Positions 50,344-60,979 of a stretch of DNA of 64,000 bases are shown here, piece by piece. Origin of the DNA: Paraphysoderma sedebokerense (taxonomy: Eukaryota > Blastocladiomycota > Physodermatomycetes > Physodermatales > Physodermataceae); NCBI GenBank assembly GCA_025602915.1, contig JAHLJZ010000057.1, positions 1 through 64,000 on the forward strand, read 5' to 3'. Position numbers and translations under genes: made by a program. The stretch's first letter is position 1; each line of letters starts with the position of its first letter. Under the pieces are notes generated by a model, which saw only the letters and a list, made by a program, of their open reading frames with translations, was not told the DNA's origin and ran no database searches.

Positions 50344-52621
50344 ATGATGTCTGATAAGATTCTTGTCAAGGACTTACATCTCAGAGGCAACTTTGGGGTC
50401 GATTGCTGGAACATGTCATCCCCGCTTCACGTTGTGCTGAACCTGACAATATACCATTCACTGACACAGGCTGCAAAAACTGATTCGATCGCAGGTTCTA
50501 TAGATTATGCAGCAGTTACCGATAATATCGTCGAGTTGTCAGATTCCGCTATGTACACGAGTTTAGAAGAATTTGCTGAAGCCGTAGCAATCTTGTGTAT
50601 AGGCAACTATGGTGTCCAGAGAGTAAAAGTTAGGGTCGAAACAGATAAAGGAGCGCTGTTTGCGGGGAAAGTTTATGTGGAAGTCACTAGATGCTGTGAC
50701 TTGGAAAAACCTATGAAGAGATGCGCAGACACGAATGATGTAATTTGTTTAAGAGATTTAACGGTTCCGGCTATTATCGGTTTACTGCCATTCGAACGAT
50801 TGGAGAAACAACAAATCATTAGTAACATTACGCTATTTCTGCCCAAATCCGCTGATACCCGCCCGTCGACCAGCTATCAACGAGTTTCGAAAGCCGTCGT
50901 TCAACTCATTGAATCTTCCAGATTTCTAACTCTCGAAGCTCTCGCGACGTCCATTGCCAAAACTTGTCTTGAATCATCTTTTTGTCCTAAAGTGACGGTG
51001 GAAATTGATAAACCTTGTGTTCTGCCTATGGCCAGATGCCCTTCTGTCGAAATTACCCGTGACAGGGAGTTCTTTGGACTTTGCGTTGTGGAGGATAACA
51101 ATGTCAAAACGGAATCAGCGGCACCGACAAATCTTCATACTGTTTATTTGGCGTTTGGTACAAATGTCGGCGACCTGATTGGAAATGTTCGGAATGCTAT
51201 AAAAGCTTTGGAACAGGAATGTAGTTGTACCGTGATCGATACTTCGTTCTTATACGAAACGGCCCCAATGTATGTGACTGATCAACCGTCCTTTTTGAAC
51301 GGTGTGTGCAAGGTATATTTTGTGGCTACGTGAATTACATAACAAATTCAACCTAGCTTACGCTTATTGAGACTGCCTAGGTCGTTTGCCCGCTTGAACC
51401 CGAAGAACTATTATCAAGGTTAAAGCATGTGGAGCAATCGATGGGTCGGCAAGAAACTCGTCGCAATGGACCTAGAATTATCGATTTGGATATTATTTTC
51501 TACGATGACATTGTATACAAGTCTGAAGCCCTAATTATACCGCATCAATCGCTGGCAGAGCGAGAGTTTGTTTTGCGACCATTGAATGAGTAAGTATATT
51601 TCGCTTTGTCTCGTTCTCGTTCCCCTTGCCCCAAGTATGTCCGGTGCTAAATTTTATGTGTTTGTGAACTAGTATTGCCCCAAACTATGTGCACCCGATA
51701 TTAAGCCAGCCTGTTCGCTCTCTCTTGTCGCTTTTACCCCCGTCTTCGTGCCCTCCCAGAAAGATCATCCCAATCCGTTCAGACACTTTTTGGCCCTTAT
51801 CAAAGAAAACCTACATCATGGGTATCCTTAACGTCACGCCCGACAGTTTCAGCGACGGAGGCCGGTTCAACGCTCTGGATTCTGCATACCAACACGCTAT
51901 GGAAATGGTGTCCGCTGGAGCCGATATAATCGATATAGGCGGTCAATCTACCCGTCCTAACGCGGAAGAAGTCTCAGTCGAAGAAGAAATTAATAGAGTG
52001 GTACCTGTTATAAAGTGTCTTCGTGACAGAGGGCTAAAAGTACCTATTTCAGTGGATACGTTTCGGTCTCGGGTGGCTTCTGCGGCAATTGAATCCGGGG
52101 CAGACTTGATCAATGATGTAAGCGGTGGCACACGAGATCCCGAAATGTTAAAAGTCATGTCGAACCTGAACGTTCCAGTTTGTTTAATGCATATGAGGGG
52201 GGACAGTAAAACCATGATGTCTCTTACTACATACGACAACAACGACGTGATCGAAGGTGTACGCAAAGAATTAAAAGATCGGTTAGAAAACGCTTTAAAA
52301 GCGGGTATACATCGTTGGAATATCCTTTTAGATCCTGGTATCGGGTTCTCTAAATCTCATGAACAGAATTTCGAAATTCTAAAGCGACTCAAAAATGTAA
52401 CTGAACAAGGATCAGGATTGGATGGAATGCCATTGTTGGTGGGAACTAGTAGGAAAGGGTTTATTGGGAAAGTAATCGAAAAGGAAAATCCAAAAGAAAG
52501 GGTATGGGGAACTGCGTCGACAGTAGCGGCCGCGATTGCTGGGGGTGCGACAGTGGTCAGAGTGCATGATGTAAAAGAAATGAATGACGTTGTTAAAGTT
52601 GCCGATAAGATTTGGAAATAA
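50344..52621 (+). CDS. FOL1: Trifunctional folate synthesis enzyme (DHNA, HPPK, DHPS)
   Basis: Makes dihydropteroate, a folate precursor: dihydroneopterin aldolase, then 6-hydroxymethyl-dihydropterin pyrophosphokinase, then dihydropteroate synthase. Three exons, 50344-51312, 51381-51589 and 51673-52621, join cleanly to about 708 residues. Residues about 4-118 and 132-245 are tandem aldolase-type domains (VKDLHLRGNFGVDCWN; LRDLTVPAIIGLLPFE), the double layout seen in fungal FOL1. HPPK spans about 264-400 (YLAFGTNVGDLIGNV; GPRIIDLDIIFYDD). DHPS spans about 455-705 (MGILNVTPDSFSDGG; IDIGGQSTRPNAEEV; LMHMRGDSKTMM; LLDPGIGFSKSHEQN; VGTSRKGFIGKV; VRVHDVKEM). All major catalytic motifs are intact. 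DHPS is the target of sulfonamides. The start could also be the next codon, 50347. Confidence 0.96.
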
Positions 52622-52790
52622 TGACTTTGTAACTTACATGGCGATTTGAATATATTTGTAAGATAAACTACTGAAATCAAGAATCAACGCGGTGGGGACT
52701 CGCTCGGTTCCTGAAGGAATGATGGAAAGATAACAAGAAAAAAACTAAGACTAATAATTATAAATGTTGTAGTCCCATGCCCCATCAGAT
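52622..52790. other. Spacer between FOL1 and tRNA-Val(AAC)
   Basis: Short spacer. The last seven bases before the tRNA (ATCAGAT) are the same as those before tRNA-Val(UAC) at 13675-13747. Confidence 0.4.
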
Positions 52791-52863
52791 GTCTTCGTGG
52801 TGTAGTCGGTTATCACGTCTGTCTAACACACAGACGGTCTCCAGTTCGAATCTGGACGAAGAC
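52791..52863 (+). tRNA. tRNA-Val(AAC)
   Basis: Acceptor GTCTTCG / CGAAGAC, D arm GTGTAGTCGGTTATCAC, anticodon stem TCTGT / ACAGA with loop CTAACAC (anticodon AAC), T arm CCAGTTCGAATCTGG. No intron. Identical to the tRNA at 13675-13747 except for position 34. Confidence 0.95.
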
Positions 52864-53160
52864 ATTTTGCTTTGAATTTTACCTTTTGCATCCTTTAACC
52901 GCCTTATTACTCACTCACGAAATGAATCAAACATCAGGAAGCATTTATATTATATTTGTCTTGATTTTATTACTGTTTTAGTTTATTTTTAAATCATAGT
53001 TCACTCAACTCTTGATACACTTTTATCACTACATACTCGAATGATAACGACGTGTCAATCGAACAATACACAATGAAAACGGACCACCGAATATGAAGCA
53101 TTGTGCCCAAATAATATAAAAAATGAATCAGGAAACGTTGCATAAAATAAAGGTTAACGG
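52864..53160. other. Intergenic
   Basis: 3' flank of the tRNA and of the delta-tubulin gene. AT-rich; nothing else seen. Confidence 0.4.
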
Positions 53161-55096
53161 TTAACACGATTGAAGCGGTGGCAAGAAACCCGAAAAGAAT
53201 TTTAAAATTTTGAAACGAGTTACTGAACCTTCGATAATTTTTGTAAACGCAGATTCGAAATCGCCTTTTTTTAACCCGAATTTGTAGTATTGATGAACGT
53301 ATGCGTTCTCGGTGTACATTAGGATTGCTTTTTTTAGCGTATTTTCGAGAGGATGAAGGATTGAAGTGCCATTGCTGTTTTGCCGAAATTGAGTAGAAAT
53401 GTGATGATACATGGACGAACAGAAGAAATTAGTATGGGTAACTGACGGAAGGAGTAAATGAAATAAAGGCAAACCTGACTAAGAATGCCATTTTTTCTAT
53501 CTTCAATCCACTGCCTCCTCCACCTATCCCGCCCTTTCCACTTGCACCGATTTTTACTGCATCTTTCACCATCGAATGCCACACTTTTACGGAATCAAAA
53601 TTCCACGCTGGATACAGTTTACTATCTCTCAGTTTTTCCATGTCTTTGTCGGTGATTTCGTTCACATCTCTTCCTTTCAGAATCAGCAAGTTCGAAAGAA
53701 ATCGATGATATGGAGCCGTCCAGGATATGTTTTCATCCGTTGGATGGTTCGTGAACGCCATTTGATATAGATGTCGGAGGAGTCCTGGCCATGAATAAGT
53801 CGAGTAGGCTAGTGATGCCGTCGGAATCTACAGGAGGTTTGAATCAAAGCCGTGTAAAGGCATTTTCAAAAGAGGTCAGCGCGATGCAAACTTTGTCACG
53901 GCAAAGTAATATACTTTAAAAAAAAGTGAAATTAACATTGAACGCAGAGATCGTTACCTGAGGAACATATTTTACGGTCAGAAACTTGTACAACGGATGA
54001 GGGGCAGTCGCGTAGATAAAATCAAACAAAGTTGTCGGCAGTGTTTTGCTTTTATCTTTTCCGGTTCCTTTTCCATTTCTTTTCACATTTGAGTGAAAAT
54101 CGGACATTGATAGTTTTCCACAAGGAAAGAATATGTTGAACAAGATGTCGGCGATTACGGCGTTCATGTCGTGAAAGGAGGCTTTTTTCAGGTTTAATCG
54201 CTGTAAACAGATTTGCTGGATGTGGTCATTATACATTAACAGTACAGCGTCTGACACCTAATGCAGATTATTAGTATACATAGAATCTGGATCAAAATCC
54301 AATCTCGTTGCGCTTTGACGGAAGAAAGGAACGATGCTGAGACAACGTACAGAATATAAACTAGCCAAAGTCAATACCATATTGTAATTCTGGACAATCA
54401 CTTCACCTGTTTCATAAGGCCACACTACTTGATTCACTATGAATGCTTGTGGGAAATCACGCCTAACTTGCTCCGTGATGTAGCTCCCTGTTTTCAAGTA
54501 CGGGACCAAATGTTGGTATGAGGTTCACGAAATGTGGAATAACAAATTGAAATGCTAAAACTAGACTACCTAAGCCAGAGCCAGTACCACCAGCGAGACT
54601 ATGCATGATCAGAAATCCACCAAAATTGTCACATAAAGATACTTCACGTCGGATACTTTTGCGAATCGCTTCGTAACAATTTGGGCCGTGGGAGTGGTAT
54701 CTATTTGCCACCATGATTAAAACATAAAGTTTACTTATCATATTCAACACTCAGTACCAGGAGCGATGATAAAAGAATATACCCATAAGCCCAGTTATTG
54801 GCCGCCCCGGCTTTTTGAACGTACTGATTCCTGTCATCGTATTTCCATATAGAATGTTTGAGATCCTGGTTTATCTTTTTAACTACCTTTGCTTCAGTGT
54901 CTATCAATATAGCTCTAGCAACATATTTTGTGGAAGAAGAGTTCGCATTTGACTTGGTTGTCGAGATGGGAGGACGAAAGAATAACGATGCGTGTGGTGA
55001 AGGCGATGGAGTGAGAAGGTGGTTTGCGAGGGTGTGGTGAAGATGAGAGCCGACCGTTGTGCCGCATTGGCCGATGTGAATTGAAACAAGCGACAT
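53161..55096 (-). CDS. TUBD1: Delta-tubulin
   Basis: Tubulin-superfamily GTPase of basal bodies, known to be needed for triplet microtubules in centrioles. Start at 55096 (MSLVSIHIGQCGTTVGSH), the tubulin N-terminus. ARAILIDTEAKVV and QKAGAANNWAYG match delta rather than alpha or beta. After an intron comes YHSHGPNCYEAIRKSIR, then the GTP-binding LAGGTGSGLGS. WPYETGEVIVQNYN is a strong delta-tubulin signature. The C-terminal half (ICLQRLNLKKASFHDMNAVI; DENISWTAPYHRFLSN) ends with ENAYVHQYYKFGLKKGDFES, another delta motif, and a stop at 53161. About six exons. The GQCG and GGTGSG loops are intact. A Gly/Ser-rich insertion (GKGGIGGGGSG) sits in the C-terminal part. It is divergent from CFAP298, another flagellar gene. 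Confidence 0.9.
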
Positions 55097-55182
55097 TGCG
55101 AATGTGATTAAGTCAATATCATCTTTTGTGACTATGAAAAGTGTTAATTCTCGATTAGGCGCTGGAGGAATTCATCGTGTGA

Positions 55183-55550
55183 TTGAGGAAGGAAGAAAAT
55201 GTCGTGCCGGAGCCGAAATATATTCGCGGGATTCGGCGCAACAACCGGCTTCAATTAGAAAAGAATCCAACTCATGGGATTTCTGATACCATTTCCAAGA
55301 TATCAAACGAGGTAATATATAATTCAATGATAGTCAATCAAATGGCATTTGTGGCATTGATATTCTAGACTGCGATGAGGACTTGCGGATATTGAGAGTG
55401 CGGGATGAAGTCAGAATGACATTCCTACATCGCACTTTTTTGGATAAATTGACTTATGCAGCGTACCATTCACTCAGATTGCACAGAGCACGATTGCATG
55501 GAATGCTAATATATATAATCAATACGTATGTATTCAGAAGGAATCGTCGC
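55183..55550 (+). CDS. Possible small two-exon gene, unrecognised
   Basis: Between two flagellar genes. Exon 1 (about 55183-55311) reads KEENVVPEPKYIRGIRRNN and GISDTISKISNE, then a GT-AG intron. Exon 2 from about 55379 reads DLRILRVRDEVRMTFLHRTF and AAYHSLRLHRARLHG in the same phase. The helical, basic composition resembles small flagellar structural proteins, but I do not recognise it. The start and stop are unsure, and it could instead be 5' leader sequence of CFAP298. Confidence 0.25.
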
Positions 55551-55709
55551 ACCCAGGTATCTTGGTCACTCCAACGCGACATGCACACAGCGAGCAGAGA
55601 TTCCATTCCCTTCCATCCATATCATCCGCACTGTTGCATTTATATCCTCAGATACAAGCATCTGTAGACCGCAATCACTCTCTCTGAACTGCTGCTGTCC
55701 TCTTGCATC

Positions 55710-57151
55710 ATGGTCTTTATCCACATCAAGAGAAGCGAGGAATCCTGCTTCCTCTACGAATCCTCAGTCGCCGTTCCCGTTGACGATCTCATCCCCGCCC
55801 TCGTCCACATCTACAACACAAGATTGAGAATCGAACGACTTTGTCTAGGTACCTTATCCTGTTGTTAAAGATCATCTGCGTCTACTAATTCATGTCTTTC
55901 TTTCTAAATCCTTCTCATCGCCCTTTCTCACTCACTAACATCCATCAAATCCAGCCTGTGAAGATTTGTGTGAATACGGCGTCTGGAAACCTGTTTCAGA
56001 TCATGGATACTCAGAAGAAGAACTTGATGCTTCATTTCTCGCTGAGAAGAAAGAGCAAGAAGAAAAACAAAAAGTCAAAGAAAGGATCGTAAAAGATGGG
56101 AAAGAATGGCTGTTGAATCCTGATCCGACAGGAAGAAGGTGTGGTGAAGGTTCGTATTATTCAGAATAACTGAAAAGAAACCTACTCAGAGGTACCTGAC
56201 AGTCTCTATCCTTTGCTTCATGGAATTTTGTAGCGCCGACAGAAGACTTGGCCTTGATCATCAGAAAAACAGTTTCTGAAGCTCGTGCGGTCATTGCAAA
56301 GGTACATTGAGGAAGTTTCTACCGGATCCTCGTTCAATACCCTGCCTCTCATGGAACTAACCATTCAAATGCATTCTACATTGAATGCAATTTAGGAGAA
56401 TGCCCGATCTCGTGTCTGTTTGACTAGCGAGAAACTCAAAGAAGCTATCGACAATATTCGTGGGGCGGTCGCCATAGTTTATCCAATAGGACTTCCAGAA
56501 TACGAACCAGTGCAGGAAATAATAGAAGATAATGAAGATTTGACTGGGACTGCAGTATGTCTTGTTCATTCCTTCGTGATGAGAGTGATTCATCTATCAC
56601 TGACATTGCAGCGTTCGAATGAATCAGGCAATCAAGGAGATTTATGACCCCGCAACTGCTACTCTTTGGTGGGCGGGCAAAGAAATAGTTAGGGGTAAAA
56701 AATTGGGAGATTTCATTGGGAAAAATGAAAAGACTACTGTTATTGCCAAGTTGCAAAAGGTATGAAACAACAGGTTCATCTCTGTCACTATCTGTCATCT
56801 AGCATATGGATGCATTCGCTGATGAATCTCATCTCTGTTCATGTATTATCAATCATGGATTCGTAGAAAGGACAAGGACCGCCATCCCGAGAACCTCCAC
56901 TTGACGCCGATGGTCAAAAGAATATGATGAGTTATTGGTACAAGAAGCAAGAAGAAAACAAGGTGCGTAATTAGATGGTTTGAAATTTCTATTCGAGGGT
57001 ACTCGTGCCTAATTGCTCTTCTTAAATGAAATAACAGAAATTGATCGAAAACGAAGAAGACGACTATTTAAATTCCGTTTGGGCGAATCCAAAAGCATTG
57101 AAACAACAATTCAACGGTCTATCCAGTGTTTCTTGGGGTCCTAGGAGATAA
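55710..57151 (+). CDS. CFAP298: CFAP298 homologue (cilia- and flagella-associated protein)
   Basis: Start at 55710 (MVFIHIKRSEESCFLYES), matching the family N-terminus. VHIYNTRLRIERLCL follows and joins CEDLCEYGVWKPVSDHGYSE over an intron. Later blocks are ERIVKDGKEWLLNPDPTGRR, LALIIRKTVSEARAVIAK, IRGAVAIVYPIGLPEYEP (a family hallmark), and LWWAGKEIVRGKKLGDFIGK. The C-terminus has QKKGQGPPSREPPLDADGQK, EDDYLNSVWANPKALKQQF and WGPRR with the stop at 57149-57151. About seven exons. In animals CFAP298 (C21orf59/Kurly) is needed for dynein-arm assembly and motile cilia. Its presence next to delta-tubulin supports a flagellated stage. Roughly 290 residues, as expected for the family. Confidence 0.92.
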
Positions 57152-58232
57152 ACAATTGCGATGTGTCAAATTATTGAGGTTGGATATGAAAATTGACACG
57201 TTAAGTGTCGGGTGTGATTGTGTGTATATAGAGTCGTGTAGCCTGAATATATAGGGTCAAAAATATAAATATAGTAGAGAAGGATAAGCGCTATGTCACA
57301 TGATATATGTATATGCTGCCTTCACTGTAAAATTTATCTTCTGCGGATCATGGTCATGAATATAACGAGCATTGTGAGCGTGATACCCATTGACTTCCTC
57401 CTATCTGATTAACAAGCATGCATACCATTTGTCAGTTTTCACAGTCCCACCTCGCCATCAAGGCGGAAGCGTAAAATGATAGATAACCGAGCGTATTTGC
57501 ACACAGTTCAATACCTATTTGATATGAATCGGGATGATTGAGGATGGTTGCAGAAACTCAAAAATTGAGAAGACATGCATGAGTCGGCGTCACGTCAGGC
57601 AGACATTTCGTGTTGATTGATGTTTTCGAATCCATCGGCTTCAGGAGTAAGGACTGCTATTTTTGAACCTTTCGCTCAACTTCACCTCAGCCTATGCATG
57701 TGACCTGATGCATTAGTCCCATATATTAGTCGATAAAGTGGTGCTATTCTCACTTTGCAATCTCGGAGAATTGTGAATGAAGAAACATATACAGTGACAT
57801 CAACAGCGCATAGGCTGTCGATCCCTGCAGATCTACCTCATCCCTGCGATCTCGCCCATTCTACAATGGTCAAGGCACTCCAAGATATATAATGTGATCG
57901 CATCTGCAGTACAAATACTGTACAAATGCCAAAACCCAACAATCATCATCCCGTTGTATGGTTGAGAACTTGAAGATCCATCCCTCTTTTACCAAAAGAT
58001 ATCATACCTCTGTAAAGAAACAAAAAGGTATTTTTCTTATTCATGACCGAACATCTTATTATATTATCCATTGCAATCAGTTAGTATCACACTGGAACGA
58101 TCTGCAAATCGACAGATTAAACTTTAACTTGGACTATCTTTGCTTTCAGCATCAGTTATCGACGAGCCGAATATGCTTCTTACACGGCGCAACATGCCCA
58201 GTTATACATTTGCTTCGGGAAGATATGCCCAA
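57152..58232. other. Long intergenic region
   Basis: Between CFAP298 and the secreted Cys-repeat protein. No supported gene; a frame near 57958-58245 has no recognisable content. Confidence 0.4.
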
Positions 58233-60140
58233 ATGGTACTTCTGAACATTTGCATCGCAGCTCTGGTGATCACAGTCTCTGGTCAATCTAGATGGCAAGA
58301 TGTGACGACGTTTCACCCATACTGCGTGAGACTATTCAGATCCTGTGTCGAAGCGTCTACCAACACTGCGGGGGGAAGTCTAGGAGAAGGATTGGACACC
58401 GGCGTGGGAATTTGCGGTAACAAAATGGCGATTTGTGCATTTTCCGGCAGTCTCAGTTGGCCTTGGTCAACCGGTACTCAGGGGCGACCGGCAGCATTCA
58501 CTGTCGATGCGAGCGCAAGATTGAATGTCTATAGAAATGCCTTGATATCACCACCGCCATCGACACCAAATCTTACAAATTGGCAAAATCTGACGGAATT
58601 TTTACCAGATTGTAGGGCAGAGTTCAGGCGTTGTGTGGATAGTAGTGGTTTAAATGGTATTACCCAAGATTTGACAGTCGGCATGTGTGGTCATGGAATG
58701 AGCGTTTGTACTCAAAGACTTGGAAGATGGCCATACGGGAACGACAGTACCGTATTTTGGCAACAGCCCCATACCAGCGCTAGATTGCAGGTTTACCGAA
58801 ATGTGTATTCCAGTAGTTTGGGCCCAGTTAGAATTTGGCAGAACTTGACAGGGTTCCTCCCGACGTGTCGAAGTTCGATGATTCAATGCGTGGCAGTATC
58901 GGGTGGATCATCAAGCGATGTAGCGATCGGAAATTGCGGCAATCAAATGGCAATATGTACGTTTGAGAATGTATTCTGGCCTCACTCTGACGATATTACC
59001 GCGGCATACACAGAGCCTTACGATACGAGATGGCAACGATACGCCAATATCATAAATTCGACTTCACGCTGGCAGGATGTTACCCGATTTTCACTCTTTT
59101 GCACTGACCGTTTTCTTCAATGTGTCTTCACGGAAGGAGGTCGATCATCCGATCCTGCTGTCGGAATATGTGGAAATAGGATGTCACTTTGTACTTTCAA
59201 TCATAACATATGGCCCACCATCAATAATGCGTCTACCCCGTTTCAACTGGAATCTTACGATACGAGATTGGGCATCTATCGATCCTTATTTCAATTCATG
59301 CTACCCTCTGCAACATTCTATTTCACGTTCCCTCAACCCATGGAACTCACTCCACAAAATCTGCCATCTCTCTACGTTGTTGGCAATGTGATTACGTTCA
59401 ACTTTACTGGATCGAGCCAACGCTTCCCCAAATTGAATGCCCGTTCGATTGGGATAACATTGTTTGGTGCTCAAGGAGGATGGGGTTCATTTCCTACAGG
59501 AATTAACAATGTCGCTGGTGGACAAGGAGGAAGAACGACAGGCACGTATACGCTAACTGGCGATTTGTTTGTTTATGTAGGTGGCAAAGGCCAGGATGGG
59601 GCACAAGGACTTAGTCCTTCACGCGGAGGAGGTGCAGGTGGTGGAGCGACTGATATTCGTACTATGGATGGAATGTGGTTTGATAACTTAAATTCAAGAA
59701 TCATTGTTGCAGGAGGAGGAGGAGGTGCTCATGGTGGTTGTTATGGAACGCCTGGTCATGGAAATGGTGGTGATGCTGTCTATTCTGGGTGCCAGGGCAA
59801 CCCAGCAGCGAGTGGCGGAGGAGCAACTCAAATCGCAGGGGGACAAGAATACGCTATCCATAGGAGCCCTGGTCACACTGCCCCAGGCGTATTCGGTATG
59901 GCAGGTTTTGCAAGGAACGATCCACAATGGAAAGCCACAAATGGTGGTTACAATGGAGGAGGTCACGGCAGTAATTGGGTAACTGGAGGAGGAGGAGGAG
60001 GATGGTTTGGTGGTGCCACTGCTTGGCCTAATGGTGGAGGAGGGTCTGGGTACATTGGCGGCGTACAAAATGGCGAAATGCAGTTAGGAGGGAGAATCGG
60101 AGATGGGCAAGCGATAATTAGAATTCTTGCTGTAGAGTAG
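58233..60140 (+). CDS. Secreted protein with four Cys repeats and an ALK/LTK-like glycine-rich domain
   Basis: I choose the Met at 58233 because MVLLNICIAALVITVSGQ is a good signal peptide; the same frame runs up to an earlier Met at 58140. Four repeats of roughly 80-100 residues follow, each with the pattern WQ(D/N)(V/L)TxF...C...F..CV...(V/I)GxCGxxMxxC......WP: SRWQDVTTFHPYC, TNWQNLTEFLPDC, RIWQNLTGFLPTC, SRWQDVTRFSLFC. Each has four conserved cysteines (likely two disulfides). From about residue 440 comes a glycine-rich domain (LFGAQGGWGSFP; GGQGGRTTGTYTLTGDLFVY; RIIVAGGGGGAHGGCYG; NGGGGSGYIGG) resembling the ALK/LTK receptor glycine-rich domain. It ends IRILAVE. No membrane segment after the signal peptide and no intron in this long exon. 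Extracellular ligand-binding or matrix role is inferred; the Cys repeat is unknown to me. Confidence 0.8.
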   Translation: MVLLNICIAALVITVSGQSRWQDVTTFHPYCVRLFRSCVEASTNTAGGSLGEGLDTGVGICGNKMAICAFSGSLSWPWSTGTQGRPAAFTVDASARLNVYRNALISPPPSTPNLTNWQNLTEFLPDCRAEFRRCVDSSGLNGITQDLTVGMCGHGMSVCTQRLGRWPYGNDSTVFWQQPHTSARLQVYRNVYSSSLGPVRIWQNLTGFLPTCRSSMIQCVAVSGGSSSDVAIGNCGNQMAICTFENVFWPHSDDITAAYTEPYDTRWQRYANIINSTSRWQDVTRFSLFCTDRFLQCVFTEGGRSSDPAVGICGNRMSLCTFNHNIWPTINNASTPFQLESYDTRLGIYRSLFQFMLPSATFYFTFPQPMELTPQNLPSLYVVGNVITFNFTGSSQRFPKLNARSIGITLFGAQGGWGSFPTGINNVAGGQGGRTTGTYTLTGDLFVYVGGKGQDGAQGLSPSRGGGAGGGATDIRTMDGMWFDNLNSRIIVAGGGGGAHGGCYGTPGHGNGGDAVYSGCQGNPAASGGGATQIAGGQEYAIHRSPGHTAPGVFGMAGFARNDPQWKATNGGYNGGGHGSNWVTGGGGGGWFGGATAWPNGGGGSGYIGGVQNGEMQLGGRIGDGQAIIRILAVE

Positions 60141-60979
60141 GCCTTTCAATTTATATATAGTCTCTAACTAAAATGATATTAAATATATTACCCGGAGTTC
60201 GACGGAGTCGTCGTACTAGTTGAAACTAGTATTAGATTTAAAGGTTTGAGAACAACATAAAAAGATACAAAGAGCTGAATAATAATCAAATTAATCTTCC
60301 GTCAGCCAGTACATTCCGCATTCAAAGAGCTACAGTATTTATTATTCCACTTGAAGATATTGTCACGCTTAGCCACTGATCATCAGTCGAGCATCCTTTA
60401 ATTAGAACACAGGCGAGGTAGCTAGACAATCAAACTATGTATGCCACCGGCGCCCAGAGACAGTCTGTTCAGTTATTTCAATTAAAAAATGATAATTGTT
60501 AAATTATTACATAACAATATATTACAGGCAAAAGGTGAACTCGGGCCAGTGGTAATCTTGCCCAGGCGCGGCACCGAACTCTTCATTTTGTTTCAATAAA
60601 TACGAGAGTTTTACAAAATGATGATAGCAGAAAGGATATTTATTTTTAATTCTTAACCCGTACGTGCCCTGTTATGCACTGTTAGATTGCTGATTACTTT
60701 CAGATAATCTACAGTTCTATTTCTAATCTGCCAATAGCTCCAGATATTTCACTGTTAACTACTGCACCAGTGCAACTGCTATTGAAGGATATGGCTAATC
60801 TATTGTATATCCGAGCTTTATTCTACTCTACGAAGTGTTTACTTTCTGTATTAAGGTGATGTGACCGCGATGGTGCGCATTGTAATTGTCCCACCAAATG
60901 ATTGTGCCATTCCCTTCTGAGGCGACTTCACCGTCGTCATTTCAATTACCTCTGTCTTCGCACATACAGTGAATATAAA
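60141..60979. other. Intergenic
   Basis: AT-rich spacer between the secreted protein and UBLCP1. No gene seen. Confidence 0.4.

Noticed and set aside
53161-55096. Misato/DML1-type tubulin-like protein
   Set aside because: The WPYETGEVIVQNYN and AYVHQYYKFG motifs and the intact GTP-binding loop fit delta-tubulin instead.
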